Assembly (NCBI RefSeq): GCF_007556595.1
Contig: NZ_VJNB01000003.1
Location: forward strand, 1 to 64,000
Length of the DNA stretch: 64,000 bases
Direction of reading: 5' to 3'
DNA from: Tepidimonas alkaliphilus
GTDB lineage: Bacteria; Pseudomonadota; Gammaproteobacteria; Burkholderiales; Burkholderiaceae_C
A model generated the notes under the pieces. That model was not told the DNA's origin. It saw nothing but the letters and a program-made list of their open reading frames with translations, and ran no database searches. Numbering within the stretch: the first letter of the stretch is position 1; every line of letters starts with the position of its first letter. The position numbers and the translations under genes were made by a program. Positions 62,066 to 64,000 of this stretch are shown here, piece by piece.

Positions 62066-62499
62066 ATGACGTCATCATCTACACCGACGGCGCCTGCAAA
62101 GGCAATCCGGGGCCCGGCGGCTGGGGCGCGCTGCTGCGCGCCGGCCAGGCCGAAAAGGAACTCTGGGGCGGCGAGCCGCACACCACCAACAACCGCATGG
62201 AGCTGACCGCGGTGATCGAGGCGCTGGCGGCGCTGAAGCGCCCGTGCCGCGTGCACCTGCATCTGGACAGCGAGTATGTGCGCAAAGGCATCACCGAGTG
62301 GCTGCCGGCCTGGAAGGCGCGCGGCTGGAAAACGGCCGATCGCAAGCCGGTGAAAAACGAAGATCTTTGGCGCCGCCTGGATGAGCTGGTGCATGGGCGC
62401 GGCCATGAGATCCACTGGCATTGGGTGCGCGGCCACAGCGGCGACCCTGGCAACGAGCGCGCCGACGCGCTGGCCAACCGCGGCGTGCCCGGTCGCTGA
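62062..62499 (+). CDS. rnhA: Ribonuclease HI
   Basis: 145 residues. The catalytic acidic set is complete: Asp9 ([16 protein letters not shown]), Glu47 (NNRMELTA), Asp69 (HLDSEYV) and Asp135 (NERADALAN), with His125 in the GHSGDPGN loop. The basic handle region [20 protein letters not shown] is present. It degrades the RNA of RNA-DNA hybrids. The start overlaps the methyltransferase stop, implying co-translation. Confidence 0.97.
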   Translation: MNDVIIYTDGACKGNPGPGGWGALLRAGQAEKELWGGEPHTTNNRMELTAVIEALAALKRPCRVHLHLDSEYVRKGITEWLPAWKARGWKTADRKPVKNEDLWRRLDELVHGRGHEIHWHWVRGHSGDPGNERADALANRGVPGR

Positions 62500-62580
62500 G
62501 CTGGGGGTGACGCCGCGTTTACATACGGGCAAAAGGGTTGCGCTACAGTGAGCGGCGGCTGACAACCAACGAGGTTTCGC

Positions 62581-63918
62581 ATGGGCAAGGCCCGACGACC
62601 GGTCGCTTGGCTAGCGGGGGTGGCGCTGTTGGCGCTGACCTTGGGTGCGTGGTGGTGGCAACGTTCGGCGCCAGCCGGCGCGGCAGCCGCAGGCGTGGTG
62701 GCCGCCGCAGGTGCCTCTTCCGCCGGCGCCAGCGCCGGTGCAACGCCCGCACGCGCGGGCGGCTCCGGCGGTTCCGCCGGTCCCGGCCGCGGCGGCCCGC
62801 CGGCGGTGGAGGTGGCGCCGGTGCAGACCGCCCCGATCGCAGAGGAGGCGCAGGCCGTCGGCACGCTGGCTGCGCGCCAGCGCGTGGTCATCAGGCCGGA
62901 GGTGGCCGGGCGCATCGTCGCCTTTGGCTTTGCCGACGGCGCGCCGGTGCGCAAGGGGCAGCTGCTGGTGCAGCTGGACGACGCGCTGCAACGCGCGGAG
63001 CTGGCCCAGGCGCAGGCGCAACTCGCGGTGCAGCAGGCCAACCTGCGCCGCAACGAGGAGCTGGTGGCGCAGGGCTTCGTCGCGCAGCGCGTGCTGGACG
63101 AGAGCCGCGCCGCCGTGCAGGTGGCGCAGGCGCAGGTCGATCTGGCGCAGGCGCGGCTGGCGCGCATGCGCATCGTGGCGCCGTTCGACGGCGTGGCCGG
63201 CATCCGCGCCGTGCACGTGGGCGAATACGTCAAGGACGGCGCCGAGCTCGTGCACCTGGAGGATCTGTCGCAGCTGGTGGTGGACTTTCGCCTGCCGGAG
63301 CGGCTGCAGCCGCGCGTGCGCGTCGGCCAGCCGCTGCGGCTGCAGGTGGACGCGCGCCCGGGGCAGACGGTGCTGGCGCGCATCGTGGCCATCGACCCGG
63401 CGCTGGACGCCGACGGGCGGGCGCTGGTGGTGCGCGCGGCGCTGGACGGCGGCCGCCACGGCCTTCAGCCCGGCATGTTCGTGCGCGTGGCGCTGGAGCT
63501 GGGCCGTGACGAGGCCGCGCTGCTGGTGCCGGAGGAGGCCATCGTGCCGCAGGGGCAGCAGTTCTTCGTCTGGCGGCTGCGCCCGGCCGCGGGCGACGCC
63601 TTGCCGGAGGTCGAGCGCGTGGCGGTGCGACTGGGGCTGCGCCGCGACGGCCAGGTGCAGGTCACCCAGGGCCTGCAGGCCGGCGACACCATCGTCATCG
63701 CCGGCCAGCAGCGCCTGCAGCGCGACGGCACGCCGGTGCGCGTCATCGACCCGAACCGCCCCGGACCGGGCGGGCCGGCGGGGGCGGGCGGCGGCAATGG
63801 CCAGCCGCACGTTGGCCCGTCGGGGGCTTCCAGTGCGGCCCAGCCCGGCGGCGCCCCGGGCGCGGGCGGATCCGCTGGTGGTCAACCCGGCGGCGCCCCG
63901 GCGCGGGTAGGCTCCTGA
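62581..63918 (+). CDS. RND efflux periplasmic adaptor subunit
   Basis: 445 residues. N-terminal TM anchor (VAWLAGVALLALTLGAWWW), a Gly/Ala-rich spacer, then the barrel-sandwich hybrid with VIRPEVAGRIVAFGFADGAPVRKGQLLVQLDD. The coiled-coil hairpin (AQAQAQLAVQQANLRRNEELVAQGFVAQRVLD) and a second lipoyl half MRIVAPFDGVAGIRAVHVGEYVKDG follow, then the beta-barrel domain. A Gly/Pro-rich C-terminal tail (about 395-445) contains a repeated QPGGAP. It links an RND pump, encoded 25 bases downstream, to an outer-membrane channel. The adaptor belongs to the MdtA/AcrA class; cargo unknown. Confidence 0.93.
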   Translation: MGKARRPVAWLAGVALLALTLGAWWWQRSAPAGAAAAGVVAAAGASSAGASAGATPARAGGSGGSAGPGRGGPPAVEVAPVQTAPIAEEAQAVGTLAARQRVVIRPEVAGRIVAFGFADGAPVRKGQLLVQLDDALQRAELAQAQAQLAVQQANLRRNEELVAQGFVAQRVLDESRAAVQVAQAQVDLAQARLARMRIVAPFDGVAGIRAVHVGEYVKDGAELVHLEDLSQLVVDFRLPERLQPRVRVGQPLRLQVDARPGQTVLARIVAIDPALDADGRALVVRAALDGGRHGLQPGMFVRVALELGRDEAALLVPEEAIVPQGQQFFVWRLRPAAGDALPEVERVAVRLGLRRDGQVQVTQGLQAGDTIVIAGQQRLQRDGTPVRVIDPNRPGPGGPAGAGGGNGQPHVGPSGASSAAQPGGAPGAGGSAGGQPGGAPARVGS

Positions 63919-63942
63919 CGACGCAGCGCAAGGAGCGGCCCC

Positions 63943-64000
63943 ATGCAGTTGCCCGAAATCGCCATTCGCCGCCCGGTGTTTGCCACCGTGCTGTCGCTGC
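63943..64000 (+). CDS. RND efflux pump, N-terminal fragment (cut by window end)
   Basis: The visible 19 codons read MQLPEIAIRRPVFATVLSL, the canonical N-terminus of HAE1/MdtB-type inner-membrane RND pumps (the first TM begins after IRRPVFA). A GGAGCGG ribosome site lies upstream, and the adaptor gene precedes it. The remainder lies beyond the window. Confidence 0.9.
   Translation, partial: MQLPEIAIRRPVFATVLSL

Overview
The window is a dense, high-GC chromosomal segment from a betaproteobacterium of the order Burkholderiales, most likely Comamonadaceae-like. This rests on the gene neighbourhoods (dapA-bamC, moxR-DUF58-tgpA, etfBA with an acyl-CoA dehydrogenase, tsaE-amiC-mutL divergent from queG), the TACAAT-type -10 elements and the very high third-position GC. 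Genus is not decided by anything visible here. Almost every base is coding. No rRNA, tRNA, CRISPR array, insertion sequence, prophage or plasmid gene was recognised.

Layout. (1) 1-13400 is iron, haem and peroxide biology: a minus-strand catecholate-siderophore-type receptor / PiuC dioxygenase / FMN oxidoreductase / 27-residue membrane peptide / TonB fragment set; then ahpC-ahpF; then a complete haem uptake operon hmuRSTUV. The first 163 bases form a large perfect inverted repeat that breaks the TonB gene and may be an assembly fold-back. (2) 13393-16097 is a methyltransferase-dapA-bamC minus-strand group, followed by a 416-base intergenic region in front of parE. (3) 16514-27852 has parE and parC separated by an envelope-modification block: a GT39/ArnT-like glycosyltransferase, a PAP2 phosphatase, a QseBC/PmrAB-type two-component system, EptA and DgkA. 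CTTAA direct repeats resembling PmrA boxes lie in two of the intergenic gaps. (4) 27908-36952 holds a Uma2 nuclease-like gene, a RidA-like protein, comEC, an EAL-CBS-GGDEF protein and a TAXI/TRAP importer with its DUF1850 partner. (5) 37042-42118 is a moxR / DUF58 / transglutaminase operon in which the transglutaminase (TgpA) reading frame runs without a stop into a lytic transglycosylase (MltB), giving a 1045-residue fused ORF. (6) 42173-50089 carries an HDAC-type deacetylase, an enoyl-CoA hydratase, an MscS channel, and then etfBA, acyl-CoA dehydrogenase and nitronate monooxygenase. The etfBA leader has two tandem sigma70-like promoters and two different perfect palindromes. (7) 50106-57617 is miaA, an MFS exporter, mutL, amiC and tsaE on the minus strand, divergent from queG. 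(8) 57619-64000 contains an MlaE-like permease, an MCE protein and a lipoprotein with no ATPase gene between them, an NYN-like protein, a methyltransferase, rnhA and the start of an RND efflux operon cut by the window end.

How the parts fit. The left arm imports iron and haem and protects against the peroxide that comes with them. The parE-parC insert reads as a self-contained lipid A / phospholipid remodelling module: EptA uses phosphatidylethanolamine and leaves diacylglycerol, DgkA re-phosphorylates diacylglycerol, PAP2 and the GT39 enzyme act on polyprenyl or lipid phosphates, and the two-component pair probably controls them. The most unusual items are the TgpA-MltB fused frame, the two-palindrome etf control region, the envelope cassette placed between the topoisomerase IV genes with its PmrA-like boxes, and the terminal fold-back repeat.
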